A stretch of 5,155 nt of DNA, from positions 1-5,155 of the forward strand of contig CALDKP010000380.1 of NCBI GenBank assembly GCA_937898535.1, in the 5' to 3' direction. Made by a program: the position numbers and the translations under genes. The notes under the pieces are model-generated. The model had not been told where the DNA came from. It did no database searches and worked only from the letters and a program-made list of their open reading frames with translations. Each line of letters begins with the position of its first letter. The stretch's first letter is position 1. This document shows, piece by piece, positions 5,121 through 5,155 of this stretch. Source of the DNA: an uncultured Sphingomonadales bacterium. GTDB lineage: Bacteria > Pseudomonadota > Alphaproteobacteria > Sphingomonadales > Sphingomonadaceae.

Positions 5121-5155
5121 AGATCGGAAGAGCACACGTCTGAACTCCAGTCACT
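5121..5155. other. Illumina TruSeq adapter read-through (contamination)
   Basis: The terminal 35 bases begin AGATCGGAAGAGCACACGTC and continue to TCCAGTCAC at 5146-5154, which is the standard TruSeq Read 1 adapter (34 bases, 5121-5154). The last base, T at 5155, would then be the first base of the sample index. The match runs to the very end of the window, as expected if untrimmed reads extended the contig. The boundary may shift by 1 bp because the adapter's first A coincides with A-tailing and base 5120 is also A. This stretch should not be annotated as genomic. Confidence 0.97.

Noticed and set aside
1..5155. Hidden defence system, mobile element, CRISPR array or RNA gene
   Set aside because: Nearly every base is accounted for by conserved or tightly packed genes. 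I saw no direct-repeat arrays, transposase motifs, tRNA-like cloverleaf or long terminal inverted repeats.

Overview
The window is about 5.2 kb of gene-dense chromosomal housekeeping DNA with no intergenic gap longer than 11 bp. Protein features point to an alphaproteobacterium, most likely of the Sphingomonadales (moderately confident). FabI ends in the alphaproteobacterial-type GEIHHVDAGYHTVGMK tail, yidC and engB are adjacent, and the membrane proteins have the same character. By eye the GC content is moderate to high. No mobile element, CRISPR array, tRNA, rRNA or clear horizontally acquired island is visible.

Plus-strand block (1-3084): the C-terminal part of a YihY/BrkB-family membrane protein, fabI (enoyl-ACP reductase), a small uncharacterised three-helix membrane protein, aroC (chorismate synthase) and a single-domain cupin protein. 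The first four overlap by 4, 4 and 11 bp, and the cupin gene follows after 9 bp. This looks like one translationally coupled transcription unit joining fatty-acid elongation, the last shared step of aromatic biosynthesis and two genes of unknown role.

Minus-strand block (5120-3077, read right to left): yidC (membrane insertase, 5' part missing), engB/ysxC (ribosome-assembly GTPase, 4 bp overlap) and a glutathione S-transferase family protein (11 bp gap). The two blocks converge, and the cupin and GST genes overlap by 8 bp at their 3' ends with no space for a separate terminator.

The most important irregularity is technical. The last 35 bases (5121-5155) match the Illumina TruSeq adapter, so this contig end is not genomic. 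The adapter supplies an artificial GTG start to the truncated yidC frame (residues MLFRS) and creates a spurious ORF beginning MTGVQTCALPI. Genomic sequence should be taken as ending at about 5120.

I found no convincing undescribed biological system. The points worth checking are the uncharacterised membrane protein between fabI and aroC, an extra loop in FabI, the cupin and GST genes attached to core operons, and the adapter artefact.
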